Source of the DNA: Ulota crispa
Lineage: Eukaryota > Streptophyta > Bryopsida > Orthotrichales > Orthotrichaceae
Assembly: GCA_963920765.1 (NCBI GenBank)
Contig: OY987247.1
Coordinates: 20,742,471 to 20,806,470, forward strand
Direction: 5' to 3'
DNA: 64,000 bases
Below, one piece after another: positions 34,691 to 45,104 of this stretch. The position numbers were made by a program, and so were the translations under genes. How positions within the stretch are numbered: the stretch's first letter is position 1; each line of letters starts with the position of its first letter. The notes beneath the pieces are model-generated. The model searched no databases. It was given only the letters and a program-made list of their open reading frames with translations, and had not been told where the DNA came from.

Positions 34691-36348
34691 ATTGACAGCG
34701 GTGTGGATTTTCAGGAAAGTAGTTGAATAGATGTCGCGACCTTTATCGTCTCATGGTACGACAGCTGAAGGATTTGTATTGTGCAACTACATTGTGTGCC
34801 ACAAATTGAAAATTTCTTTCCTAGTTTTATTGGTTCTCATTGATGGAAGTAGCAACTGAGTGTATGCTGTAATGCTGACTTGTAGAACAAGGACTTGTTG
34901 TTTGGGGTTCTTTGTAGCAAAAATATAGACCTTTTGAATGGAATCAGGGATTCAAAACAATAATATAATACTTCAACCAAGCTCAATAAGATTTAAAAAT
35001 GGTAGGGATTGCAAAACACTATCCGATTGGCAGTGGTGAGCAGCAATTTTGCCAGAAACTGTGTGAGGACGACATGGTATCAAACAACAAGGAAGAATCC
35101 AGACTTGTTACTACAGATACATAAATTTGGTACATACTGCTCATTCTATTCTGTGAATGTCCAATATTCTAGGGTTCAGTTTCTTTTGTTATCTAGAATG
35201 TTGTTTAATCCAACCTCTTTTGTAACATGGCAAAACATTGTCTTCATTGACAGCGGGATGCTATGGGCAATTGAGGGCATGCAGATTCAGTCTTTGGCAA
35301 GCGTTGCAATATACATGCTATTGATATACATATGTTGCAAATATTTTAGCGCAGCAGTGTTCATTAGTGGTTTTCAATTTTTGTATGAATGCGAGCTTGT
35401 TTACAGAACCTATTGTTTGACAATTTACTATTGCATGTGCTAGCTTATATTGTCAAATTGATGAATTGCATGCCCTTATAAGTTAATGTTGTTGAACTAA
35501 ACACACAAATCTTATTTTCACCTGGAAACAAGTGATCAGTAGAGTGTATATCAGGTCGTACAACTAACTCATGCATATTTTAATTGATTTGCAGAAATCA
35601 TTGATGCCACACAAGCACGTGTAGGCCTTCCAAAAATTGCATAAAATTGTGTTATAGCTCCTGAGCTCTTTGTTGAACTCAATTGGTAATCGTACAATGG
35701 TAACATCAACTGCCATGGAGGGAAGAAGCCGTCCTGTATGGGACTTCTCGTAAGTGTTCTACGACTATCTTTGTCAATCTGAATGAAATGAGCTGCATGA
35801 ATCATTTCGTCTCAAGATATAGTCCATCCGGGGATCCTTGGATATGATTTTTTAGAACTTATGCCAACCTCTCTATATTTGGGGATCCCTGGATGCCAGA
35901 TGATTGATATTGCCCAAATCATCCAGGGATCCCCTGACATAATTTGCTAGATTTTGTACAGTTGGGTATGAGTATCCGGGGATCTCCAGACGATGGGATC
36001 AACACATCATATTGAGTAGGTACCTAGACGGTAGGATCAACACATCACGTCCAATAGAACCTCGGATTGATGCATCCATATCTCGGTATTTGGAGATCCA
36101 CAAGTGGAGGTCTTGGTAATATGCACAGATAACTGTCTGCTTCTATATTCTGGTGATATCATCTAGGGATCCTCGGATGAGAAGACATTTATCTAGAGTA
36201 GCACTTTATTTGCTATATGTGCAGCGCCGCTGATGGTCAAGATGCCCCAACTAAGCTCCATCCAGTAAGGCTAGCTAGTTTCTAAGACCACTCGGTTCCA
36301 TCAATCTAGTACAAAGGAGGAAGCCCCCCAAATGTAGTTTTTCGTTGC
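34691..36348. other. Interior spacer with palindrome cluster
   Basis: The 435-bp frame at 35009-35443 is hydrophobic but matches nothing I know and is probably fortuitous. Palindrome copies occur at 35823-35843, 35876-35896, 35920-35938, 35972-35993 and 36160-36180. Confidence 0.45.
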
Positions 36349-36678
36349 TTGACGCAAGTGATGGCATGGGGGTTGGAATGGAAGCTCGTCCCTAACTTTG
36401 ATACTATTGTTTACCCTATCTTAGTGAACGGGGCAAGAATTAATAAAAAGGGCGAGCTGAACGTTGTTGAAGTGCAAGGGCTTGACAATACGTCAGTGCT
36501 TGTTGTAGTCACTGAGAAGTGCCCAGCATCAGCTCAAATCATATCATACAGGTTGATTCTGGAATACGACAACTTTGGAAGGATCTTGTTAAGTCCATAC
36601 TTGAGCAAAGACTGTTTTTTAGCAGACATGATTGCCTTTGATTTAGTCAAAAAGGCATGCAAGTTCAATGGGCTATGA
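36349..36678 (+). CDS. Hypothetical protein in the giant element, 109 aa
   Basis: An uninterrupted frame with alternating beta-like strands (KLVPNFDTIVYPILV, then TSVLVVVTEKC, then ISYRLILEYDNFG). It lies 47 bp upstream of the ParB-motif gene on the same strand and may be its first exon or a separate small protein. No domain recognised. The codon pattern and lack of stops over 330 bp, in an AT-rich setting, argue for a real coding segment. The start at 36349 is simply the first ATG; a farther-upstream exon is possible. Confidence 0.45.
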   Translation: MTQVMAWGLEWKLVPNFDTIVYPILVNGARINKKGELNVVEVQGLDNTSVLVVVTEKCPASAQIISYRLILEYDNFGRILLSPYLSKDCFLADMIAFDLVKKACKFNGL

Positions 36679-37526
36679 TTACTGAAGCCCCAGTGGCCAA
36701 AAATCCTTAGGCAAATGAGATAGTCATGAAACCACAACAGCCATCTCCTCAAAAGAAAAGTAAGAAGAGAAAGTCCTTGGTTGATGGGCCCGGCGACTTG
36801 GTCGGACCTTCAGAGACGGCTAAGAAAACGAAACTTGAGCTTGAGCTTCAAATTTGCGTGAAGATGGACGACGCCGCCATGAACAAGCTCACGGCATTAG
36901 AGATGAAAAATGTCAAGGCCCTATACAAAAAGAACTTCGACCCATACTATAGATGGGGAAGGAAGGCATTTAAGAAGGACAATAGAGAGCAGCTGTGCGT
37001 TCCTTACAAGAACCTGTATAAGGCTCCACCCGGTTTACTTGTCTACAAATCGATAATTCAAGAGCAATTGCGCGAGATTAAGAACAACACACATATTGCA
37101 GGTGACTTGCACTCCGAGCAAAGGTGCATTGTGGTGCTCTCCTTGAAATCGGGTCTTTACTCCAATGGATTTGTCTCTTACTATGACCCAGCCCCAAAGA
37201 AATCCAACATCACGGCGACCACTAATTATTACATAATTGGGGGACAACACATCGTTGAGGCCTACAGGCAGATGGTGGAAGACGAAGAATTCAATGACTC
37301 CAAAGACAAGGCCGACGCATTGACATTCAACATTATTCCGGTTTGGGGACCGAAAAAGGAGTTCACCAAATTGATGCATCTATCAAGGGTTCTGAGTCAA
37401 AATATTGCCGGGAATCAGAAAGAGCAAACCTTCACCCAGCAATTACAAACAGCTGAGACAAAGTGGAGACAAATGAGGAGTCCGCAGCCTTTGTTGAACA
37501 AGAGACATCACTCTAAAGAGTATTTG

Positions 37527-37652
37527 GTAAGTATCTAGAACTAAGAACTCTGATATGTGATTCTTCTATCCGGGGATCCCCGGATACCATATTCAATAGT
37601 TTGATCAAATAGTGACTGCCAGATCAACTGACATTGCTTCTATTTTGCAGAG
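37527..37652 (+). other. Intron 1 of the ParB-motif gene, with a perfect palindrome
   Basis: Donor GTAAGT and acceptor TTTTGCAGAG. Using the second AG keeps the frame from HHSKEYL into KFFPSLV. The perfect palindrome TATCCGGGGATCCCCGGATA lies inside at 37567-37586. Confidence 0.65.
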
Positions 37653-39010
37653 AAATTTTTTCCTTCTCTTGTCACTATATTCTTAAGTGCCAAGGGCACC
37701 GACAAGAATAGCAAGCCTAGGATACCTCTAATGTTCCTGGAGAACAATGCGGAAGTGCAGCATTGGATCATGATTGAGGAGCATTACATGAAAGGATATC
37801 TTCCAGACGCATCTCATAAAACGATCGACTCCGGAGAGACAAAACGCAAACCCCTCACTAAATCCAACTTTAAGTTCCTTTATGGACTCCGCCGAGAGGA
37901 CATGTATGTGATTGCTGAACAAGTGGAAGTGAAGGAGGTGTGTATGAAGAGCACAAAGGGGAAGAATGTCACTGATAATGTTCCCATGGGACTGAAAGAT
38001 GCAGCAAAGCATGTGCAACTAACTCGGTTAATGAAAAACAAGCTAATGAACCACTACTGCAAATTTCTTCTTCCGTGCAAAAATCTAGAATATGTTGATT
38101 ACAAGGTTGCGGACTGGGATAAGCTAGCAGCAGATGAAAGATTTTGGAGGACGACATCCTTCTATGGGTCAACAAGGCAATGGAAATCACAGTTGAAAAA
38201 CAGTGGCTAGACAACTGGAATAAGCCTCTGAACAAAACCTATGACCCAGGTGACTGCCCGGTCTTTGTGAAGGACATGTGGAGGATTGCCAAAGATGTCA
38301 TTGGCGTTGGTTGCATTTTGGTGGACATGGCTGTAGAGTACGCGAAACATCACTACTACGTGATGATGGACTCCAGGACCTGGAACCTTAGCGACATTCT
38401 CTCCTCTCCCAACATTGTGTCATGGCGTGGAGCAAATATGCAGCTCATATATTTCTGCTTCATGTTTGATGAGAATAGCGCAAGGAAAGTGCATGCAATG
38501 AAGCTAGAGGAGAGGAGATTGAGAAAACTCTTTGACGTGCTTGAGGTCAAGGTCCCAAACAATCACCAACCGATAATTGCCCGGTCGCCAGCCATAATTC
38601 TAACAGATTTAGATGGAACGGCATTGGTCATTTCTCATTTGAAGACAAGGAGGGCTAAATCTAAGTATAAGGTGTGGCTTCATCACACTGTGATCTACAT
38701 CCCTCTTGCTAGCGACAACTTCCCATGCCCATCGACTGGGACTAGATTCAACTTCAACGTTGTCTTCCTATTTGGCTATGACCCTAATCAGAGCACGCAA
38801 AATAGTTTTGGCATGTACTTCCTCGGAGCAACAAGCCTGAGACCGATTTATACTGCAAAGGACACAGACAATATCCACAACTATTGGAAGAGGCGAGCGC
38901 TTTTAAGGATAAGAGTAAAGACTGTAATTGATATATTCCTTTAGCACATCAATGACAACATGGTTGTTGTGAATGTTAACGGCGGTCCCGAGTTCACTCA
39001 TCTCGGACTG

Positions 39011-39102
39011 GTAAGTGAATGTTTCTGGTCATCATAAAGTTCAAAATTGATCATCCGTTCATTTTTATTCAATTGTAGTAACATGTGATATTGGAATTGC
39101 AG
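39011..39102 (+). other. Intron 2 of the ParB-motif gene
   Basis: GTAAGT donor and GAATTGCAG acceptor, phase 0, joining FTHLGL to QTAHAKV. Confidence 0.6.
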
Positions 39103-39360
39103 CAGACTGCACATGCTAAGGTGTTGGAGCTCACCTTCTCCAAACTCAAGAGGGTGTCGGCAGTTACAATTGGGTGACAAATATGGGATACAATTAGTCT
39201 TGTAGAAATTCCTGATGATGTTCCTGCCGAAGATGTTCAAAACTCGACAGAGAAGGACTCTGAGGAATCATTGGAGAGCTCTTCTAGTGACTCTGACGAC
39301 TCTCGCAACAATGCGCTATAGCAACTTGGCGGCCCCTAGGTTTGAACTCTTTGTTGTTTA

Positions 39361-39772
39361 TCGGGGGATCCCTGGATGAAATCCTTGTACACAATAATAT
39401 GGATCATAGTAGTTCTTGACGTCTAACTTTGTCGGCTCATTTGCAAGAAGAGCCCATCCAATCTCCTCATTCACATAGGAGTCAGAGGAGCCTTAGTTCG
39501 TTGGATCAAGACAAGAGAGACAAGCCCTCCAATAAGCCGCGTAAGCGGAGATCTGCCGGGTCTCCAGAATCTGATATGGACAACCCTCAATTGCCAAAGG
39601 AGGTTCAGGTTCATTCACCTCTCATTTTGTCAGGGGATCCCCAGATGACTCACTCCATACCACAACATTCCACCATTCAGTTCAACGACAAAGTATCTTG
39701 CCTATTTGGGTAACTTGGCTGCCTTCCAATGCCTCAATATCTTATTTAGGGTATCCGGGGGTCCCCCAATAT
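39361..39772. repeat. Three palindrome copies between genes
   Basis: Copies at 39361-39380, 39630-39650 and 39752-39772. The middle one is inside the frame that starts at 39429. Confidence 0.75.
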
Positions 39773-40864
39773 CATTTTCTCTGTCCATAAAAATCAGACC
39801 TACAAATGTATAGTTCATAAATTTCATCTGCGCAGGATGCCCCTCAGGATTTAGCACGGCCATTAAATCTGTCACCATCCAGGAATTGACAATTTGCGGG
39901 GGACAATGCTGGCTGCTTGGGCAAATCCGCGGCCAAGCGGTCAATCAACACCCGTGGCTACAACGGGAGCACAGGGCCCAAGAAGTCCATCCCATCGACG
40001 AGGTTGCGGAAGACAATAAAGAAGACGGTCCGGCAGAAAAAGGATTCGGCGCCATCAACGCAAGGGGCAAAGCCAACTATAAGAAGGAAGCTGCTCAGTA
40101 GCGCAAGAGATTGGGGTAGCGGAAGTGATGAAGGCGCGGAGGACTCCAACTTGTCCTCAAGAATTAAGCGCACACATCGTCGATCACGTGTGACTTGGCA
40201 ACCCCTTCCTCCTCCAAGTAGGTCATTGTCATTGAATCCCACCAATCAAACCACTGACCCTATGTAAGTAGCTACCACAATTCTATGAGGTCTCTCATTT
40301 TTTGAGCAGCCTTTGCTTGGTCAAGCCCAGTCACAGCAAACCCCCACAATTATAGCTGTTCCTCCTGTGATAGCGTCTTCCTCAAGTGTGTCATTGCTTG
40401 AAGGAATCAAAGCGGATATCAATTTATCCGGGGATCCTTCAATGCCAAGAGAACCATTAGCCGATCTCTCAGATTTTCCTTCTATTGAGAACCAATCTTG
40501 TCCCTCAAAACTCATGACTGAGGAAATCTACATGGATACAATAAAGGATTTGCGCCCTATGAGTCCTCCACTTGCAGCTATAGGACAGGATTTGACTGTG
40601 TCTGATGTCAATGTCAATGTCCCGGTGGATGAGCCAACTATGACGGCAATTGACATTCAGCCTAATTCTTCTTCTACTGCGCTTGTGTTTGGAGGTGTGG
40701 ACGTGTCCAACTTTGAAATCGTCACACTAGATGAAGTGCCAAGTGATAAGGTTCATTCCAAAATTGGAGTTTCTAATCTAGTTCCTTTTTTCTCCTTCAT
40801 TTCTCTTCCGACACTACCTTGTATATCGCCTCCTATTTATAAGAAGGCGTCAAAATCCACTTGA
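39429..40864 (+). CDS. Low-complexity Ser/Lys/Arg-rich protein of the giant element, in pieces
   Basis: Frames at 39429-39713, 39917-40267 and 40313-40864 are rich in Ser, Pro, Lys and Arg (DKRDKPSNKPRKRRSAGSP; LRKTIKKTVRQKK; RIKRTHRRSR) and then acidic with IDIQPNSSST. They look like a disordered, probably nuclear protein. A 46-bp GTAAGT...GCAG gap (40264-40309) could be an intron, though it is short. They lie just upstream of the phosphatase region on the same strand and might be its N-terminus. Two palindrome copies fall inside the frames and are translated as LSGDP(S/Q)M. No domain recognised. Confidence 0.45.
40425..40444 (+). repeat. Palindrome copy inside an open reading frame
   Basis: TATCCGGGGATCCTTCAATG is translated in frame as SGDPSM within the low-complexity ORF. 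The left half matches the consensus; the right half has diverged. Confidence 0.7.
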
Positions 40865-40987
40865 GGTTTGATTTCTTCTTTCTCTTGACCTTGTCAATAT
40901 TTTAGGGGGTAGGGTTAGACAGTATGCTTGACGTGGGTGGGGCATCACAGCCGAGAGAGGATAGTGAGGGCCTAAAGGGAAAGGGAG

Positions 40988-41758
40988 TTGCTATTGAGGA
41001 TGTTGCAGGTGCAAAGAATGACATCCTACTTTGAGATCGACATCATCCCTTTGGCTTTGACATTTGGTTTTGCTGACCCTAACTTCTTGGCATTGTTGTA
41101 CTCTGCAAATTTACAAACTGAAAGTCCCTCTCTGCCGTTGCAATTGAATGAGGTACCTTTCCGACGATACATTGTGGTTCTAGACCTCAACAAAGTCCTT
41201 GGAAATAGATATAGGGCTGATGGAAAGTAGCGCTTTGATTGCAGACCAAGCATTAAATGGTTCTTGAATTGGCTGTATTCCAAGCAAACTATTGGATTCT
41301 GGAGTTGCGCTAGTAAGGGAAACATGCGGAAAGCAATTGAGTATCTTCTGTTGGACGTCTCTTTTGGTGAACTTGACGTTGTTACTCTAAATTAGGATGC
41401 ATGCATTCAGTCTTCGTATAGATCTCCTCAAAATCCAAATAAGCCATTATTTCTAAAGGACCTGAAGGCATATATGAGGATGACTGAAATGAACTTAGTA
41501 GACAACATTCTCCTCATTGATGACAGTCCATACAAGAACCTTATGAACGATAGATTCAGCACAATCCACCCTACTCCATGGCATGGAGACAGGAGTAATA
41601 CTTTCCTTCTTGAGAATTTGCTTCCGTGGCTACGCAGTCTCTTCCGTTCAAATAAGCTTGTTGTGAACTATGTCAAGAACAATCCACTTTCCGAATGTCA
41701 ATCTTCAGAAGATGTTGACTTTGAATTAGCGCAGCATGTTCAGAGCGGACTTCCACTT
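40988..41758 (+). pseudogene. FCP1/NLI-interacting-factor-type HAD phosphatase, two stops
   Basis: A Ser/Thr phosphatase-like HAD fold is recognisable. YIVVLDLNKVLGNRY is motif I, with nucleophile Asp and DLN instead of DLD, as in a subset of plant FCP1-like proteins. RPSIKWFLNWLYSKQTIGFWSCASKGNM covers the pre-motif helix and motif II. KPLFLKDL supplies the motif III Lys. NILLIDDSPYKN is the motif IV Asp pair, followed by the usual C-terminal acidic-aromatic part (HPTPWHGDRSNTF, then LLPWLRSLF). Two in-frame stops (41228-41230 and near 41394) break it. Its presence inside a mobile element is unusual; capture from a host gene or an element-own enzyme are both possible. Confidence 0.75.
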
Positions 41759-41785
41759 TAGAAGGAGAATTCATCTTGAGAAAAC

Positions 41786-43660
41786 CATTGGGGGATCCCC
41801 GGATGGGGCTCTCTTTGCCTATGCCTTAAAACATATGGGAACCCATGTATAGGCTATATTGTATACGGGGATTAGATGACTCCCTTTCTATTCAATGTAT
41901 GAGATCTATCTTTCTATCACATCATTTATGTAATTGCAATGGATTGGATTGTCATCCATTGTGGAGATTACCTTCTTGTTTTTTATGCATTCACACTTAT
42001 ACATCACATGTGCCTGTTTGAGTTATTTCCATTGCAATATGATTGCATCAGATTTAGTAGTTTCTGCCCCTACCTATTGAAATGCTTATTATTTCTAGAT
42101 ATCATAGATATTTGAATTTCCGTCATAACCTCAAACATTTACTTAGATCTGACATTCTACAATTTGGAATGGAACTTGATTCTAAATATGTCCTTCTTTG
42201 TTCAAGAGGTCTTGTGATAGTTTGGTATGTTGTTATCTTTTCTGTCTTCCACATAGTAGTTCATATTCACATATTAGAATTTTTGCCCTTTGTAATTGAT
42301 ACTGCGCCAATGTCACTTAGTGTACTTATACTCATTGTGCACCATATATCTGGGGATCCCCCAATGCCACCTTGTTCTGTCTTACCTCAAGCTTAGCTTT
42401 GTTGTGAGGTTGCTTTTTGCAGGAGGCGTTGCTTTTTGTACTACACAGTTGTCTTTGTGTTCAAGGTGGTATCGCGGATCTTCCACAACGTTCTGAGATT
42501 GATCTTGGCTTTGTTTGCCTAATGCAATACGCCATTAACTTTAAGCGTTGTGGATTATGGTTGGCAATGCTTCCTCCAACACTTTTGGAGTTTCTGTGAC
42601 AAATTCTTCCAATGGACATTAACTCAAGTTTTCAATTTTCAGCAGGAACAACAACTTTTTCCAAGAGCAGCCATGAGCCAAGTCCTTTTGAGATTGTGAA
42701 GTTGCTTTTACATAATCCTTGCATGCATAGCCTATTTTTAGATAGCAAATTGATAGTGGTTAAGATAGATCCTCTCAATTATTGTCAGTTAAGTAGACAA
42801 CTTGGATTCATACATGTCACAGATGTATCATGCACTAACTTGTGATAATTTCTTTTTGCAATGTCTTAGTATATCTAATAGGCACGTTTGTGGTTGCTTA
42901 GTCCATATGAATACAATTTCAACAATGTTTCTTTGTTATGTTTGTTTCTGCTCCAAGTTAACCAATGTCTCAATATTCCATTGCCTTCACTCTCCTAATT
43001 GATGTTCTTTTTCTTTGATGGACAATCGTCACTCTGAAGTGTGAATTTGGTTTTCCTCTATTGCTAGTCTCACTCTATTTGGGGATTCCCTATTTGGTGT
43101 TGAATTAGTTTGCCTACTATGTACATTTTTCCCTTGTCTGATGTGCCTCTACAGGTTCATGCGTTGCCCATTACATTATTGTTGTCGGAGGATCCCCCAA
43201 CACGGATTTGATAGTTCTACCGGTCAAACCTGTCAACTGTAAAGGTTTATATTTAGGGCATTCAGTCTGTTACAATTCTCACTGTAGTTTGTCCTTGATG
43301 TCCATTCTACTAGATAAGAGCAGTGCCATAGTGGACATCACCCACTTCACCAGGAGACTAGATGTCCATTTGTTCTTATTTTATGGTTGGTCAGCTCCAT
43401 TTTAGTCGTCGACTCATGTCAAGACTAATTCCAAGTATTGATCGCAAAGTTCAGCCATTCTTGTCTTCGGCAAAGCCTTCCCAATTGAGACATCCTTTCT
43501 CTTCCCATCTATGTATCTTCCGACTATTAATTTCTTGTAACACTTCAAAGTCACCGCATTTGTCTTTTATCACAAAAGTAACAGTTTAACTACATTGAAT
43601 CATACCTATCAAGAAACCTCCTCATGATTGCCTTAACACATTGGAAGATCCCTCAACGAC
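41786..43660. repeat. Palindrome copies, right subterminal
   Basis: Copies near 41786-41805, 42348-42367, 43077-43097, 43184-43202 and 43643-43658. The last two are diverged. The surrounding T-rich sequence has only short frames with no recognised domain. Confidence 0.65.
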
Positions 43661-43777
43661 TTACATTGCTATTCCTCACTTTCCTTGCATGTTTTTCTGC
43701 CTTGCACCTTTTTCTTGCATACTTTAGTGAAGTCCCTTGATGAATACTAACATGGCCTAGTCCTAAATTCTCCGTAT

Positions 43778-43800
43778 AGTCTAGAAATAGTTAAATATGG
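43778..43800 (-). repeat. Right terminal inverted repeat of the giant element
   Basis: Inverse of CCATATTTAACTATTTCTAG plus three bases, identical over 23 bp to 25308-25330. Confidence 0.7.
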
Positions 43801-45104
43801 AATTACTCATTCTCAAACTACTATAATCACTTAATTTGTTTTTTGATTTAAGTGTTTTCCAAACCCCAAAAACCTTACATTTGTGAACCCTCATCTGTGG
43901 ATTTTTTCCTTGGTTTGGTGGGACTTAATTGTTGTTCTTGGTGCTCATGCTTTTATGGTTATTCAATACTTGCCATTCACAAATAACATATTTTCTCTTC
44001 CTTCTAATTTGTCCATTGCAAAAATGACTACAACTTACATTGTCGCCTATTTAGGGCTTCCAATTTCAATTCAAACAACAAACGACTAAGGACATTACTT
44101 AGTGCCAATCATAAAATGGTTACTCTGTCAACTCAGTGCTAGTCATATAATGATTACTCCATGGTAGTTATATTTGGGCTGTTTATAAACATGGCCTCTC
44201 ATGATCTTTGAAATCATCCTCCTCTACTTCGGCATTCATGTTCAACAACAATCACTCTCTAATGCCTCATAATTTTTTAAACCTCCTGATATTCACAACA
44301 ACCATCTCCTAATTCTTGATACCTCCTGTGATAGCATAGGAAAGTAGGGTGAATGCATGGTTGAGTGGCTCAAAAATGTGACAAATTATAAAAAACTGCA
44401 TAGACTCAATTTTTAAATGCCAAAATGGTACATTGGAAATTTTTGAATAAGAAAAAGTCCATTGCAGAGACTGAAACTTTATTGTAACTACAATAATGTT
44501 GTTCAGTTTCTTTTTTGGCATTTTATGGAGGTGTGCAAGACTTTTGAAAAAACGTGAGTGTGACATTTTTGCTGTTTGCAAGATTATCAAGAACTTTTTA
44601 AAGATGGCATAGTTACCTAAGAGAATACAAAGGACTATGATTCCAATGGGTACTAGGGTAAAATTTTAAGAAATTAGAATCTTGTTTTGTAAATATGTAT
44701 AGAATGTTTGCAAAGGACTTTCTAAGGCCTTTTTAAACCTTCAATCTTACGAGTTCTTTTCTCTTTTGTATTTTTTTGTTTTTCCAATTTTTGTTTTTTC
44801 AATTTGAGTAATTTTCTGAGTTCTAGGTGTGCCTCTAGCAATAAGGACTTTTTGAATAACTTTGATTGATTTAAGTCTAAGCCCTAGAACATAGCCTGTA
44901 GTGGATAATTTCAAAAAGAATAGATCTAGAGACATTGGACTGTTGGATTGAGTTTATAAGTCCATTGTAGAATGGAAGAGGCCACTTAGCCGCCAGGACA
45001 CTTGATGCAATTACAAACTAATAATTGAATCAAAATCCTTAAAGCCACTTAAAGGACTTTGAGACTAGGAACTTTTGCCAAAATTGAGCCACCCAACCTT
45101 GCAT
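43801..45104. other. Anonymous DNA with a CACTA-like patch
   Basis: AT-rich with no gene. A CACTA subterminal-like patch (ACTTAGTG, TAGTCATATAATGATTAC) lies at 44026-44170. Short minus-strand frames such as 44309-44590 are not credible as genes. Confidence 0.4.

Larger units (their letters stand above)
36726..39321 (+). pseudogene. ParB-motif protein with possible permuted methyltransferase-like region
   Basis: Exon 1 (36726-37526) has a Lys-rich nuclear-signal-like start (QKKSKKRKS), then GLLVYKSIIQEQLREI, GDLHSEQRCIVVLSLK and NYYIIGGQHIVEAYRQM, resembling the ParB/sulfiredoxin-type GGxHRxEA motif. Intron 1 is at 37527-37652 (GTAAGT...GCAGAG; the acceptor choice that keeps frame). Exon 2 runs on from KFFPSLVTIFLSAKG, with a frameshift near 38150, to FLFGYDPNQSTQNSFGMYF and ALLRIRVKTVIDIFL. 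After an in-frame TAG (38942-38944) come NMVVVNVNGGPEFTHLGL, intron 2 (39011-39102) and QTAHAKVLELTF, then an acidic Ser-rich tail ending at 39321. The motif order resembles permuted N6/N4 DNA methyltransferases with a late GxG motif, but no clear DPPY is present. ParB motif moderately sure; methyltransferase weak. Confidence 0.5.
25308..43800. mobile_element. Giant terminal-inverted-repeat element with a DUF7869 gene
   Basis: A perfect 23-bp inverted repeat starting CCATATTTAACTATTTC lies at 25308-25330 and 43778-43800. Between the two ends are a DUF7869 protein gene (minus), a ParB-motif/possible methyltransferase-like gene, a low-complexity ORF and an FCP1-type phosphatase pseudogene (all plus), plus about 26 copies of a BamHI-centred palindrome not found at comparable density elsewhere in the window. 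First and last palindromes lie about 150 bp inside the inverted repeats. No target-site duplication is visible (left flank ends TCTATG, right flank starts AATTAC). That DUF7869 is the transposase is inference. Confidence 0.65.

Noticed and set aside
35009-35443. 144-aa hydrophobic ORF as a membrane protein gene
   Set aside because: No known family, AT-driven hydrophobic composition, and it lies in the probably nested part of the giant element.
38590-38630. LTDLDGTALV in the ParB-motif gene as a HAD phosphatase motif
   Set aside because: The other HAD motifs are absent around it; the clear HAD domain is at 40988-41758.
25296-43812. Target-site duplication of the giant element
   Set aside because: Flanks TTCTATG and AATTACT do not match; only a TA inside the inverted repeat could be counted, which is trivial.
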